From positions 7,405,737-7,469,736 of the forward strand of contig OZ022240.1 of NCBI GenBank assembly GCA_963978895.1: a DNA stretch of 64,000 nt, read 5' to 3'. The notes beneath the pieces were generated by a model, which saw only the letters and a program-made list of their open reading frames with translations, was not told the DNA's origin and searched no databases. Made by a program: the position numbers and the translations under genes. How positions within the stretch are numbered: position 1 is the stretch's first letter; every line of letters starts with the position of its first letter. Source of the stretch: Erpobdella octoculata (lineage: Eukaryota > Annelida > Clitellata > Hirudinida > Erpobdellidae). This document shows, in pieces, positions 11,681-23,194 of the stretch.

Positions 11681-13544
11681 AGGCGGGCGCACACGAACAA
11701 CAAAGTTGTGCAACTGAGTTTTCAGAGCAACTTTTGCGCGCACACGCTCCTCGTTGCAGTTGGTACTTGTTGTCTACTTTTAATCAAAACATGGACGTCG
11801 CGGCTGCTGCAGTTGTTGCTATGCATTGCGTAATTAAGTTAAAACGAAAAAAAAAGAGTAGCAGACAAAGAGTTTTGGAAGCAGTGGAATTTTCCCAACT
11901 GCATCGGGGCATTAGATGGGAAACATGTGGCAGTTGCAGCACCCTCAAACAGCGGATCACAATACTATAATTACAAACATTTTAACAGTATTGTATTGTT
12001 GGCACTTGTTGATGCCTCGTACAAATTTCTATTTGTCGACATTGGAAATTATGGACGTGTTGCTGATGGAGGTGTGTTTAACAGTTGCTCATTGGCAATA
12101 GGCTTAAGCAATGACATGTTAAATGTTCCTGCTGCTTGCCCACCTCCAGGATCCACCAACGTCTTACCTTATGTTATTGTTGCTGATGATGCATTTGCGT
12201 TGAAGACTTATATTATGAAGCCTTATTGCAGCAGAGGGTTGTCGCCCCAACAAAGAATCTTTAACTACAGGCTTAGTAGAGCGCGAAGGGTTGTTGAAAA
12301 TGCTTTCGGTATCTTAAGCAACCGATTCAAAGTTTTTGGACGCCCCATAGCTTTAGCACCTGAAAAAGTGGATATTGTAGTTATGGCTACGTGTTGTTTG
12401 CACAATTTTCTCCTTCGAGGTTTCACTTCTACCTCAAACTACATTGGGCCAGATGAAGTTCCTGTCTCCAACTTATTGCCTCTAACACACAAAATTGGGG
12501 CAAATCGGGTTTCCGTCGAATGGACACAAGTGCGAGACCAGTTTTGCTCCTACGTTAACAGCACAGTTGTGGCTGTGAGTTGGCAGGAAGAAATAATCAA
12601 TTAAGCAGTTTGGCATACATTTGTTTGTATGATGAAGTGTGTTGTTTGTTTTATATTGCTGTGTGTGTAGATGAAATAAAATTTAGTAAAAACCTGAAGA
12701 TTAGTGATTGTTCTCCTTCTTTCACTGTTTTTCTAGGAATGAAAGAGCATTAAAATAGCGCCACTTGCTTTCACTTTTTGCTCCTCCCCCAGCTCCTGAT
12801 TTGCCTTTTTGATTTGCCAACCTTAGCTCTTTAAAAAACTGGGTTCTTAAATTTGCCCATTTTCTCTCCACCTCCAAAACTGAAAAAAAAATTTTTTTTT
12901 ACCACATTCTGGAAATGAATATTAGCATGTACTGGAATCTAGTACATGCTAGAGTCTTGTAACTAGACTATACACTATAAATTGCTATAATAATAATAAA
13001 TTTAAGTGGCTAGTAGGCTAGCTAGACTATTGACTAATGGAAATTACTATTGAGTACTATTGACAATGCGACGCCAAATCTCTTTTAAAACTAAAATGTT
13101 TAAATATCCCAATACTAGTCATTGACCACGTTTAAAATTTAAAATACAATTTAAGGCAGATGCATAAAAAATATTATTTTCACCATTCTTCCCGAGCGCA
13201 TCCGCAAATTTTTGCACAAGAACACGTTTTTTTCACGGTTTCTATAATCCGGCAATCCGGCGAACAAATATCGTACAAACTACTATTTTCTTCATAGTAG
13301 TTTATTAAATTTTTGATCACTTCGCTCGTCCACTCTACTTCCATTTAATATTTTTTATAACAAAAGTGATCAACCAATCACAGTGCAATGTGTGTCTCGA
13401 AGTTTTCAAACGAATTTGAAAACTAAACCAGTTGGGCAACTGAGTTGACAACTTGAAAAGTTGTCCAACTCGAGGTGCGCACACGAGCAATTTGGCTGCA
13501 CAACTCGAGTTGCACAACTTTGTTGTTCGTGTGCGCCCGCCTTA
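11681..13544 (+). mobile_element. PIF/Harbinger element, internally deleted (1864 bp)
   Basis: The ends are inverted repeats (left AGGCGGGCGCACACGAACAA; right end its complement, finishing GTGTGCGCCCGCCT). They are flanked by TAA at 11678-11680 and 13545-13547, the 3-bp target duplication typical of PIF/Harbinger. The uninterrupted sequence AGCAATCTAAGTCTTTATTT is present at about 3711 and 20962, proving a single insertion into block B. Additional subterminal repeats of GTTGTGCAACT type flank both ends. Confidence 0.9.
11880..12604 (+). pseudogene. Harbinger DDE transposase, C-terminal two thirds
   Basis: The frame opens with FPNCIGALDGKHVAVAAP, the start of the DDE_Tnp_4 nuclease with the first catalytic Asp. 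It continues through LVDASYKFLFVDIGNYGRVADGG (second Asp region) and RRVVENAFGILSNRF (Glu region) to a stop at 12604. A separate short frame from ATG 11790 encodes a basic start (KLKRKKKSSRQRV) like Harbinger N-termini, but runs directly into the nuclease in another frame. The intervening N-terminal part appears deleted, and no second Myb-like ORF is present, so this copy is not autonomous. The nuclease frame is otherwise uninterrupted, suggesting a fairly young insertion. Confidence 0.85.
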
Positions 13545-14490
13545 AGTCTTTATTTACACATATACAACATAAACCCGTAAACACATGTACTTTGTCACGA
13601 TGCTTCTGCATTAGATAATAAGAGTCAAACACCACTACACACTTGGTACAGTCTGTCTGCTTTTTGTTCGCGTCACCATTGTCGGTTTTTCACCGATCAG
13701 CTCTCGCATCCGTTGTACATGGAACAGGTCTTTCAACCCGTTCTGCACTTACCTTCACCATCGTGTTCTGGTGAGCTCCTGGGCTAGTTCCCTCAGAGAC
13801 AGACCCGGCCACCTTTGCCATTGAACTTCCTCCTTCATGACTCGATGAACCATGTATGCATTGGAGGTGCTGCTGTAGTGATTTTTGGTTTGCTAGGGTT
13901 TTCCTGCATACTGAACATTTTGTTCTCTTCAGGGTGCCCTCTAAGCTAGTGTCCAGACTACACCCCGCCACCAAAGCACCGCCACCAGGGTCCAGAGCGT
14001 CCTCCGGTCCCACGGCAGCATCAGAACCACTCGAGGCTCTGTCCGAGTTCAAAGCCTCCTTCGTTCTCAGGACAGCACCTGAGCTTAAAGCGCATCACAA
14101 GCCCAAACCACCACCCGGATCCGGAAAGTCTTCCCGACCCAAGGCAGTGTTCAGCTTTAAGGTTTCGTCTTTTCCTTTTGCAGCTATGCATGGCAATTTC
14201 GGGGTTGCCACACCCACCTACCCTTTCCCAGTTGCTTGCAGAGGTCGTATGGTCGGTGACTGAGGGTCTTCAGCGGCAATATTGATGCACCTTTTCAGGG
14301 GTTCTGCTGCCTCGGGAGGAGAAACTCTCATTCCTCCGCCCGCCTCCACACTGTCCGACTTCCACCCACATGGAGCAGGGATTTCCTGCTCCTAGGTATG
14401 CAATGAGGCTGTTACGATCAGCCCCCGAGAGTTCAATTTATTTGCTATCATGGGTGGGTTTGCCTAACTTAGTCAGTGGCTATCATTGAA
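13545..14490 (-). pseudogene. R2-like LINE 5' zinc-finger region (block B, fourth part)
   Basis: The - strand encodes the finger CSVCRKTLANQKSLQQHLQ followed by CIH, and further down CTKCVVVFDSYYLMQKHRD followed by KVH. The second is a CCHH finger that copies A and C have lost by a small deletion (compare 3785-3800). It matches copy A 3715-4640 with small indels. 14490-14748 is unassigned DNA. Confidence 0.65.
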
Positions 14491-14748
14491 TTAAAATGGC
14501 CACCCTCAAGCTCTCTTACCAAGACAAGGTATAGGCCTCCATCTCGAAGCTGGGCAGAACCGTTCAAGAGAGCCTGGAACAACTCCCTTTGTCTTCAGGT
14601 AGGCCTTGAATGCGCTCGGCTGACCCTTATAGCTGTACCCTAGTCAGCATTTCATGGACATGCTGGATTTCATCCAAGATAAAAAGGCAGACTGAATGTG
14701 TGCTACCGACAAAGCATTACACTCGGCGTAGACGGAAGCAACATACTT

Positions 14749-16030
14749 AACCCATTAATGCATGAGGTCTCATTTTTGCCCAATATTTGTTGAGGACATG
14801 TAGTTTGGTTAGTTATTGATCATACCTAAAGCAGAAATTCTAAAAAAATTGTGTAGGGCAAATTAAGGGCCCGGAAAGTTTTGTCCTTAAAAAAGGATGG
14901 TATGCACTATAGGGGCCAGTGTTTGTTTTCGCATAACCATATTACATGACTTCCTATTTTGATAAGCGTGACACTTTCATATGGAAAATAACCATTGCCT
15001 ATGTTTAGATTAGTAAATCTAATTGATTTTGCATAACCATGATATTTTGAAATTATCAGTAATCAGAATAAAACTGGTATAATATTTTAATAACATTCAA
15101 TATTCATAAAAAATATCATATAGTTTTTTTCGTTGACAATGGTTGTAGCGGGGTTGCTGCACATGCTGAGCTGTTGTGGGTGCTCGTAGCAGAATGTCTT
15201 CGCCGCTTTGATGTACTGGCATTACCTTCATCTTTGTCTACTTTTTTTCTGTAGACTTTAACTAACGGCAGGTCATCATCTGAGTCAGTTTGAATATTAT
15301 TGTCAACTAACAACTCGTCTGTTTCTAATTCTTGCTTATCAAAACCAGCGACGGTAAGTATGGCTTCAGCTTCAGCACGCAGTTGATTTCCAGACAGGTT
15401 GTCAATGACACCATCATCGTCTTCTGGTCCACTATCCTGGTCAGATTTGGTTGCCTCTTCAGGTGGTAAGATGAAAACATCTGCAGTTTGAAAATCTGAA
15501 TCCTCCAGCATGCTGATTACTTCATCCACATTGTAACGTCTGAAATAATTTTAATATTTTTGTTGATGACTTTTATAGGAAATAAATCTTTTCATTTAAA
15601 TTAGAAATTAAGCCAAATAGAGGGAATTAAAAGCTGTGATTATTCAGACACACTACCGAGCTACCCCGAATTTTGGCTATCGTACAAATAAATTGCTTAT
15701 CTTATATTGATTATTAGTATTAATATTAATAGTATTAGTATTAATTAATTACATATTCAGTTTCAGCACAAAAAATACTTCATAACACACTAACTGACGT
15801 ACCAGTTACAAAAATGTTGTTGACCAGTTTTATTATTAGTGGGGTTTAACAATTACCATGGATAAGTGACTGAAGTGCTACTCAATATAAGTGTAAAACA
15901 TAATAAAAAAAGCAATTGAAAAACCACACTTTGTTATTATAAGCTTGTTGAGTGAACCTCTCCAACGTGCAAATCATGTTTACCTATAGTGCATGTCGTC
16001 CTTTTTAAAGGACATCCCTGTAACATGCTT
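14749..16030 (-). mobile_element. piggyBac-like element, decayed
   Basis: The left end reads TTAACCCATTAATGCATGAG, a TTAA target followed by a CCC start, as in piggyBac elements. Internal inverted repeats occur at about 14882-14913 (TCCTT...GCACTATAGG) and 15983-16012 (CCTATAGTGCA...AAGGA). An N-terminal transposase exon lies between them. I could not locate a clean right terminus, so the end is approximate. Confidence 0.5.
15116..15535 (-). pseudogene. piggyBac transposase N-terminal exon
   Basis: A 137-residue - strand frame starts MDEVISMLEDSDFQTADVF. It is acidic (SDQDSGPEDDDG, QTDSDDDLPL) and ends in a basic stretch (STSKRRRHSATS). The DEVI...LEDSD start and acidic spacer are typical of the disordered N-termini of PGBD-type transposases. 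The DDBD catalytic core is absent from the window. Confidence 0.5.
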
Positions 16031-16084
16031 TGTAGCTATTATGGCGACATCGTAGGGTCATTGTTTGATAATAAATGCAAAAGC

Positions 16085-16620
16085 AATGATTTTATAACAT
16101 TATTCATGTAAGTTAGTCGTTTGATGAATTCGCAGTCTTTGACATCCTTGTTCTGAAATTTGACTTACATAAAAGTTCCCTCTGGCACTGTCGAATCGTC
16201 CTATTTTCACGCGTACGTCTTGTGACACAGCTGTAATTCCGTTGGCCAACACTTGTCCTGGTCGCTCTCGGACATCGCATACTCGGTTACGCATTGATAT
16301 TTTCACTTTTTCTACCGCCACAGCAGTGACATCAGCATCGTGACTGTGCGGAACTGTTATATTCTTTTTTGATGATCCTTTAATTCATTTATTGAAGCAT
16401 TAACAACAACCAGCTGAGCATCTGACTGTTTTGTTTTTTGAGTACCGGCTTCCACCACTTGAACCCAGTCATTCACAATCGATGGGGATTTTTTATCGGT
16501 CTTTGCGACCGCCAAATCTGTTTTCAACTTGCATATTTCATTAAGATTATTTTTGTCTTTTTTTTAAGTAGCGTCAATCGCTCCGAAAGTGATGAGACAA
16601 ACGCCAACACTTGTCCTGGT
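16085..16620 (-). pseudogene. LINE ORF1 relic related to the LINE at 50.5 kb
   Basis: In - strand frames a coiled-coil-like stretch (LNEICKLKTDLAVAKT) is followed by SIVNDWVQVVEAG and AQLVVVNAS. These match, residue for residue in long runs, the ORF1 at 50.5 kb (NDWVQVVKSG, AQLVVVNAS). Several stops and a partial internal duplication (16236-16280 versus 16600-16640) make it dead. Confidence 0.55.
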
Positions 16621-16970
16621 CGACCTCGGACATCGCATTGATATTTTCACTTTTTCGACCTCCACGGCAGTGACATCGGCATCGTGAGTGTGCGGAAGTG
16701 TTACGTGCAGATTGTCACACTGTAAAAATACATTAGAGGTTATGTTGCATGGACAAAAAATGCATAAAAAATAACATACAAAGAAAAACAGTATTAAAAA
16801 TGTATATGTAAACTCGACTTTACTTAGTAATTTGGATAAATAGTCTTATTCTGACCTGTAAACTCGCAATTTACTGTCTTTTGTTGAGAGCATTCCCACC
16901 AAATCCTGTTTGGTTTCTCCGCCTTCTTTGTGTAAGAGTAACCATCATAGATCAACTTAAGACCACTGCA
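16621..16970. other. no gene seen
   Basis: AT-rich and non-coding. It begins in the tail of the LINE relic. Nothing else recognised. Confidence 0.4.
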
Positions 16971-17350
16971 AGAAACTTTAACAAACTCCATCATGAAATA
17001 ACGAAATTGAACAGTGCCCTTTGTCTGAACACGTTTAAATAGGCTGAGAAATCATCGTACGCTTTCATAAAATGCTGGTGGGGATGTCTGACTAGTCTCC
17101 CCAGGGGGGAGGGAGTTGTCCTACCCTGGGGGGAACGTCCAGGGGGAGATGTTCTGCAAGAAACTTTAACAAACTCCATCATGAAATAACGAAATTGAAC
17201 AGTCCCTTTGTCTGAACACGTTTAAATAGACTTTCTTGGCTGAGAAATCATCGTACGCTTTCATAAAATGCTGGTGGGGATGTCTGACTAGTCTCCCCAG
17301 GGGGGAGGGAGTTGTCCTACCCTGGGGGGAGGGAGTTGTCCTACCCTGGG
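16970..17350. repeat. tandem duplication (about 185-bp unit)
   Basis: The unit starting GCAAGAAACTTTAACAAACT occurs at 16970 and again at 17155. Each carries a short GC-rich tail of TCCCCAGGGGGGAGGGAG and TTGTCCTACCCTGGGGGG. The window itself opens inside the same tail, so copy A probably has it upstream of base 1. Confidence 0.8.
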
Positions 17351-18395
17351 GAGATGTTCTCAGGCTGAAAAGGACAAACCCTGGATGCTGCAAAACCACT
17401 GATGACATTCACAGGCATTGATGCTTTGTTCCAGGCTCTCCCAGATATTTCGGCAATATCGTATATTGTGACAGTTTTCCCGGGATGTGCGACAAGCCAT
17501 GAATCTATTTCCCGGTTATACAGATGTTTGAATTGCCCATACACACTCACATAAAGTTGCAGAAGTTTGTGAGATGTGTGTGGCGGTATGGAGAAGAGGA
17601 CAACAACAGCATTTTCAGCTGCCATATCAATAAATTCAATCGTCAGGTGGGATTCATGGTTATCCAGTATTAACAAGATTGGTGCTGTTTCACTTGGGTG
17701 AACCACGTTGAGAAAATGTTGGAACCACTTGACAAATGTTGTTTGAGCTGTACCAATGCACCCAGGAGGTCCATTTTGCAAAAAGATGTTTTTTGAAATT
17801 TTGTTGTGGGAAAATGTAACATGTTGGTATGGAAGATCCACAAGCATCCACAACATTGCACATAATGACAAGTGTTCCTCTTTCAGCACTTATCACTGAA
17901 ACCATTTGACGTCCACCTCTGCCTGCTATGACATATTCTGGAACTTGCACAGCTGTCACCCCTCTTTCATCACATTTCCAGATGTCCTTGGCATTCTGGG
18001 TCACGGCATGCTCTCAAACTTTTCTGGAGGAATGGTTTGTCGGGGGCCAGGATTTCTCCCAGCATGTTTGGAGCATTTTCTCTGCCCCTTTCGATTAGGT
18101 TTATTTAATCATCACATCTTGAAGATTATCGTAGAAATAATCTATCTACATTGTGTTTGTTGAAAGCAGACATACACCCAAATGCAGTTGGTTCTGGTTT
18201 TCTAACGGACAGCTCATGGTGACGTTTCATAAATGCTCTCAGCCAATCCTGCCCTACTTGCTGATTATCATTCCTTGGATTTTGACGTCCTCTTCTGAAA
18301 TGTGGCAAACTCTTTTTCAATTTTGACGCATACTCATAAGCCAGCTTTCTAAGCTTGAGAGTACTCAATCCATAGCTCAGTTTTGATGAACTCAA
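17341..18395 (-). pseudogene. pogo/Tigger-type transposase, copy C
   Basis: The helix-turn-helix part is at 18395-18126 (LRKLAYEYASKLKK, DWLRAFMKRHHELSVRKPE). The catalytic part is at 18004-17341 in shifted frames (CDERGVTAVQVPE, then LLILDNHESHLTIEFIDMA, then PPHTSHKL). As in copy A, the final catalytic region reads LLQLYVSVY instead of LQPLDV. An R2-like fragment (17992-18098) is spliced between the DNA-binding and catalytic parts. Dead copy, but the DDE frame is longer than in A. Confidence 0.8.
17992..18098 (-). repeat. R2-like filler fragment inside the pogo copy
   Basis: 107 bases from CATTCTGGGTCACGG to CCCTTTCGATTAGG replace about 7 bases of copy A (near 842-848). They match 19783-19891 almost exactly, so a piece of the neighbouring LINE was copied into the pogo element. 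Confidence 0.8.
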
Positions 18396-21300
18396 ACAGT
18401 GAAGATTTTGATTGAACTCTTATTGTAAGCAGCCAAGCAAGGACCACCGGATCATTAGGCTTTCTAAGTTTATTTAGTATTTTGAACCGGAGCAACGGCA
18501 TCCTCACCCGGAATTCGAACACTCCAAATCCCCCAGCTGCAATCGGCGCATGCATAAATGCATTTGCCGTGTCCTTATGCAACTTCAATCAGGTCCTCAA
18601 TCTCTTCCTTATGGATTCATCGAGAGAGGACAGGGACTTGCCTGTGTTTTGTGCCAACATCAGTCCGTCTATATACCGTGGAATCACATGGTCCTTAGAA
18701 TTGCAAGTTGTTGGTACGGTTTTAATCTGCTTCTGGAAAATGTGCACAGATCCTCCTCCAACTTTGACCGGACCATCTTGGTGACTCCACATGGCCTGAC
18801 GTTGATGCCCAGGTAGCAGTATACATCCAAACACCCGACCGTTGCAACCAAACCTCCTCCTATTTGAATACACACATCACTCTCAACCGCCCATGTCTTC
18901 CTTTTTGCAGATGCGGTCAGAGCTAGCACCAAGCACTTCAGATTGAGAAAAAGTACAGCTTTCGCCAGACCTTCCTCCACCAAAGTCATGCTCGATTGGA
19001 GACCTGTCTTTGTCTCTGCCAACAACACAAGGTTGTCAGCATAAGCCGTGCTACCAACCACGTTTTCCCCGACCTTCACTCCAATGTGAGGGTCAATCTG
19101 CGACAACACCTCGTCCACTACCATATTAAACAAGAGACCCGACATTTGATCGCCTTGGCGGGTCCCTCGCCTACTCAGAACTGGCCCATGGCGCATATTG
19201 TTATGTTCCAAATAGGTACAGCAACCGTCGTATGTTGCCTCGACATAGCCTTTTAGCATTGGCGGTATCCCCATTCTTGTCATTGCTCCGGACAGCGACT
19301 GGTGTGATACACTATCGAAGGCCTTCGCCACATCCAGGAAAGCCATATAGAGCCCCCGATACTTCGTCTGAGGCGGTAAGCAGGAAGACGTTCTCCCCGC
19401 AGCCGTCAACAGGCATAAAACCTTTCTGCCTGCTATTGAACTGAGAGCGTGGAGCATCCACTTGGCAAGGCATTGATGAAGCAACCTTGCCAATCTCTAT
19501 GAGATCGTAATGGGACGGTGCTCCAAGGGATTGATAGTACCGGGTGTTTTTGGTATAAAGGTAGTGCGGGCGGTTGAGAACCTCGCTGGCAAGTATTGCA
19601 AGGCCATCCAAATATTGAACCAGATGGGCAGCCTCTTGCAACCAATAGCCCGAGCACCTGACAATCTGATTCCGTTGGGTCCAGATGCATTATCTTTTGC
19701 ACCTTTAAGTACATTCTCGACCTCCGATGGGGAGATGGGAGCATCCAACTCCCACAACATCCTGTGAATTTCTTGCTCAGGGCATTCTGGGTCACGCATG
19801 CTCTCAAACTTTTCTGGAGGAATGGTTTGTCGGGGGCCAGGATTTCTCCCAGCATGTTTGGAGCATTTTCTCTGCCCCTTTCGATTAGGCTTCTGCGTGC
19901 CCTGCGTTTGCTTTGCTTTGGTCCAGTTTTCAATTATTGGCGCATGCGACCTGTCCAAACTCTCCTTGACTTGGGTCCCGTCGGCAGTCTCTGTCAAGAA
20001 ACATTCTATTACGTTTTCAACAAGTCATAGTATGTCTTCTTATTGGCTATCCCCAATGCCTGCAGCAGAAACCCTTTCCTTGCCTCACTTCTCTTACTAC
20101 TTATGTGATCCAGATCCGTCTGAATCTCAGATGTTGCATCCACCCTTTTCGATCAGATCCCAGTACTGGATTTTGCGTCTAGCACCTTTGATCTGGTCTA
20201 ATTGGTACTGTGGATTCTGGCATACTAAGCAAGTTAATAACTGCATTTCCCCTCTTTTCATAAGTTCCGATTTTTTCTGTACTCCGCACAACATTTTTCT
20301 TCTGTTGTGTTATTTCCAGAACCCTCGCCTTATGGTATTCCGCCGCATGCGCCAATCTTTGGTGCTGGCTTTGACTTAAAGGATTTGCGGCAGTACTGGC
20401 ACACTTGGCCCAGAAGTGTGGGAGCGGTATCGATATCTTCTTCCGTTCTTTCAACAGCACATGCCTCGGCGTATGTTTTTCTGGAGGACATGCCATCGGG
20501 ACCCGTTTTCCGGCTTACGAGCCCTTCTGGCACCACATACTCCCTGTTTACTTGACCCTTCAGACTGTAAGGTTCCCGATTCAATTCACGCCTGTAGAAT
20601 TGTCTCCATTTTCTTCTTGGGTTTCCGAGGCAACCAGCGTCTTCTCTGGTGCCTTTTTTACCCACGTCTCCAATGGGTCTGCTAGCATCAGATTCTGCAC
20701 AGCGTTGTTTACTATTCATGTGTCGTCTTAGCCAGCCAGGCGTTTTGAACTTATGGCCACATATTTAAAAAAAAATTTTAACGTTTATTAATTCAAGGAG
20801 TTACCTCCGCGAGACAATCAACCTTAAAATGTTGTAATCACTCAAAACAAATAAAGTCAATACAAAGTCATAATAAAATTAAAAAAAAATCAACAGAAAA
20901 CTGAAAATGTCATAAAAAAAAATTGAAAAAATAGAGGTAAAATTATAATAAGATGTTCGTATAGCAATCTAAGTCTTTATTTACACATATACAACATAAA
21001 CCCGTAAACACATGTACTTTATCACGATGCTTCTGCATTAGATAAACACCACTACACACTTGGTACAGTCTGTCTGCTTTTTGTTCTCCTCACCATTGTC
21101 TGTTTTTCACCGATCAGCTCTCGCATCCGTTGTACACGGAACAGGTCTTTCAACCCGTTCTGCACTTACCTTCACCATCGTGTTCTGGTGAGCTCCTGGG
21201 CTAGTACCCTGAGAGACGGACCCGGCCACCTTTGCCATTGAACTTCCTCCTTCATGACTGGATGAACCATGTATGCTGCGTTGGAGGTGCTGCCGTAGCG

Positions 21301-21760
21301 ATTTTTGGTTTGCTAGGGTTTTCCTGCATACTGAACATTTTGTTCTCTTCAGGGTGCCCTCTAAGCTAGGGTCCAGACTACACCCCGACACCAAAGTATC
21401 GCCACCAGGGTCCCGAGCATCCTCCGGTCCCACGGCAGCATCAGAACCACTCGAGACTCAAGGCTCTGTCCGAGTTGAAAGCGTCCTTCGTTCTCAGGAC
21501 AGCACCTGAGCTTAAAGCGCATCACAAGCCCAAACCACCGCCCCGATCAGGAACGTCTCCCAGACCCAAGGCAGTGTTCAGCTTTAAGGTTTCATCTTTT
21601 CCTTTTGCAGCTATGCATGGCAATTCCGGGGTTGCCACACCCACCTCCTCTTTCTCAGTTGCTTGCAGAGGTCGCATGGTCGGTGACTGAGGGTCTTCAG
21701 CGGCAATATCGATGCACCTTTTCAGGGGTTCTGCTGCCTCGGGAGGAGAAACTCTCATTC
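18390..21760 (-). pseudogene. R2-like non-LTR retrotransposon, copy C
   Basis: Same plan as copy A: zinc finger CSVCRKTLANQKSLRQHLQ near 21320-21260, finger CQYCRKSFKSKP near 20400, RT from about 19890 to 18590, and a post-RT part (AAGGFGVFEFRVRMPLLR) truncated into pogo. One RT frame is open for 269 residues (19493-18684), covering motif A (MAFLDVAKAFDSVSHQSL) through motif C. Motif C reads YADNLVLLAE, so the second catalytic Asp is lost, unlike copy A. Frameshifts separate the finger and RT parts. Confidence 0.75.
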
Positions 21761-22504
21761 CTTCGCCCGGCTCCGCACCGTCCGACTTCTAACCACATGG
21801 AGCAGGGATTTCCTGCTCCTAGGTATGTAATGAGGCTGTTACGATCAGCCCCCGAGAGTTCAATTTATTTGCTATCATGGGTGGGTTTGCCTAACTTAGT
21901 GGCTATCATTGGATTACAATGGCCACCCTCAAGCTCTATTATTATTATGAACATAATTTGGCGTTATATTTTCTTTAATGCACGCTCCGTTAAATATTAC
22001 TGCCAAATTCTCAACGTTGCAAAACGCGGGAGAAAAACGAATATTATCGGGTTTGTCAGTCATTTTATTTCAGAGGCTGACTGCAGTTTCGGAAAAAATC
22101 CATCATCAGAGCCGAAAAATAAAAATACTTAAAACAGAAATCAGAACAGAAAATCAACAAACTGATGCAAGTGAATGAAAATAAACAAACTTCGTAAGGT
22201 GAATTAGGCCAGGTAAAGATAGTAAGTATGATGGTAAGGTAAGGTGAAAACAATTATGAATAAGATAGAATTATATTAAAAGTTGATTAATTATTATTAG
22301 GGTAAAAAATAAAGTATTAAAGTGAATATAGGAATAGTAACTATTACAAAGATATATGTACAGTGCATGGTAAAAAAAATAGACATCGATTATGATTAAA
22401 AAGATAAAAATGTATGACAAATAATTATTAAAGTCAGAAAACAAATATTAACTATTACAAGGATATAGAAAAATAGCGTAGTAAAAGAAGAAAATCAATT
22501 GTTG
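21760..22504. other. unassigned sequence, copy C counterpart of 4490-5862
   Basis: Matches 4490-5076 and then 5645-5862. Lacks the 568-bp insertion. No domain recognised. Confidence 0.4.
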
Positions 22505-22811
22505 TGTCTATTTCATTTCTTCCGACGCAAAGTAATGTTAGGATTGTTAAGGAGGTGTGGAAGGATGTCATCATTTCATGGGTTTGATGGAAAATCGTCG
22601 GAACGTTGAGTTGTAGCATGTAGTGGCGGTGGAGTAGGATTGCGAGAGACGTTCAATTGTGATTGATTGTCGTCTCCGAGGGACGAGTGGTTGTTTTGGA
22701 GAGTATTTTCGGAACTATCGTCGGGTTGAAGGATGTCAACAAGAGACTGGTAGTGATCCTTTTCAGAGATTGGTACTTTTTCGTTAGCGAGACTAGGTTT
22801 GGGCTATCATT

Positions 22812-22813
<2 letters not shown>
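22505..22813 (-). pseudogene. unknown ORF tail, copy C (one stop)
   Basis: Counterpart of 5863-6163 with the same frame, but one TGC codon has become TGA. See the copy A entry for composition. Confidence 0.4.

Positions 22814-22891
<78 letters not shown>
22814..22891. repeat. (TA)n microsatellite
   Basis: 39 TA units adjoining the LTR end at 22892. This is the paralogue of 6164-6217. Confidence 0.95.
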
Positions 22892-22894
<3 letters not shown>

Positions 22895-23117
22895 CGGGAC
22901 CGAAGTGGCTTGAAAATCAACTAAAACAAGTGTACAATAGAACAAGTTTTATTTACAAGATAAACTAAAACACTAAAGCAAACTTCGCTAATATAATTGA
23001 AATAAATGAAAGTGTAAATGTTCGAAAGTTTATAATAGCTTGAAAAATCGATTCGCTCGAATGTCCTGAAATACAACAACTCCAAAACATAACACGTCAC
23101 TAGGGATGTCCTTAACA
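22892..23117 (-). mobile_element. Ty3/gypsy 3' LTR, copy C (226 bp)
   Basis: Same ends (TGTTAAGG...CCGACA on the - strand) and same length as 6218-6443, with a handful of substitutions. Confidence 0.7.
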
Positions 23118-23194
23118 TCTTCCCACCAGCCAAAAAGACTGTAAGGTCATTTGGCGAAAAGGTCCTGATCTCCAAGTTTGAACTGTATGCTTGA

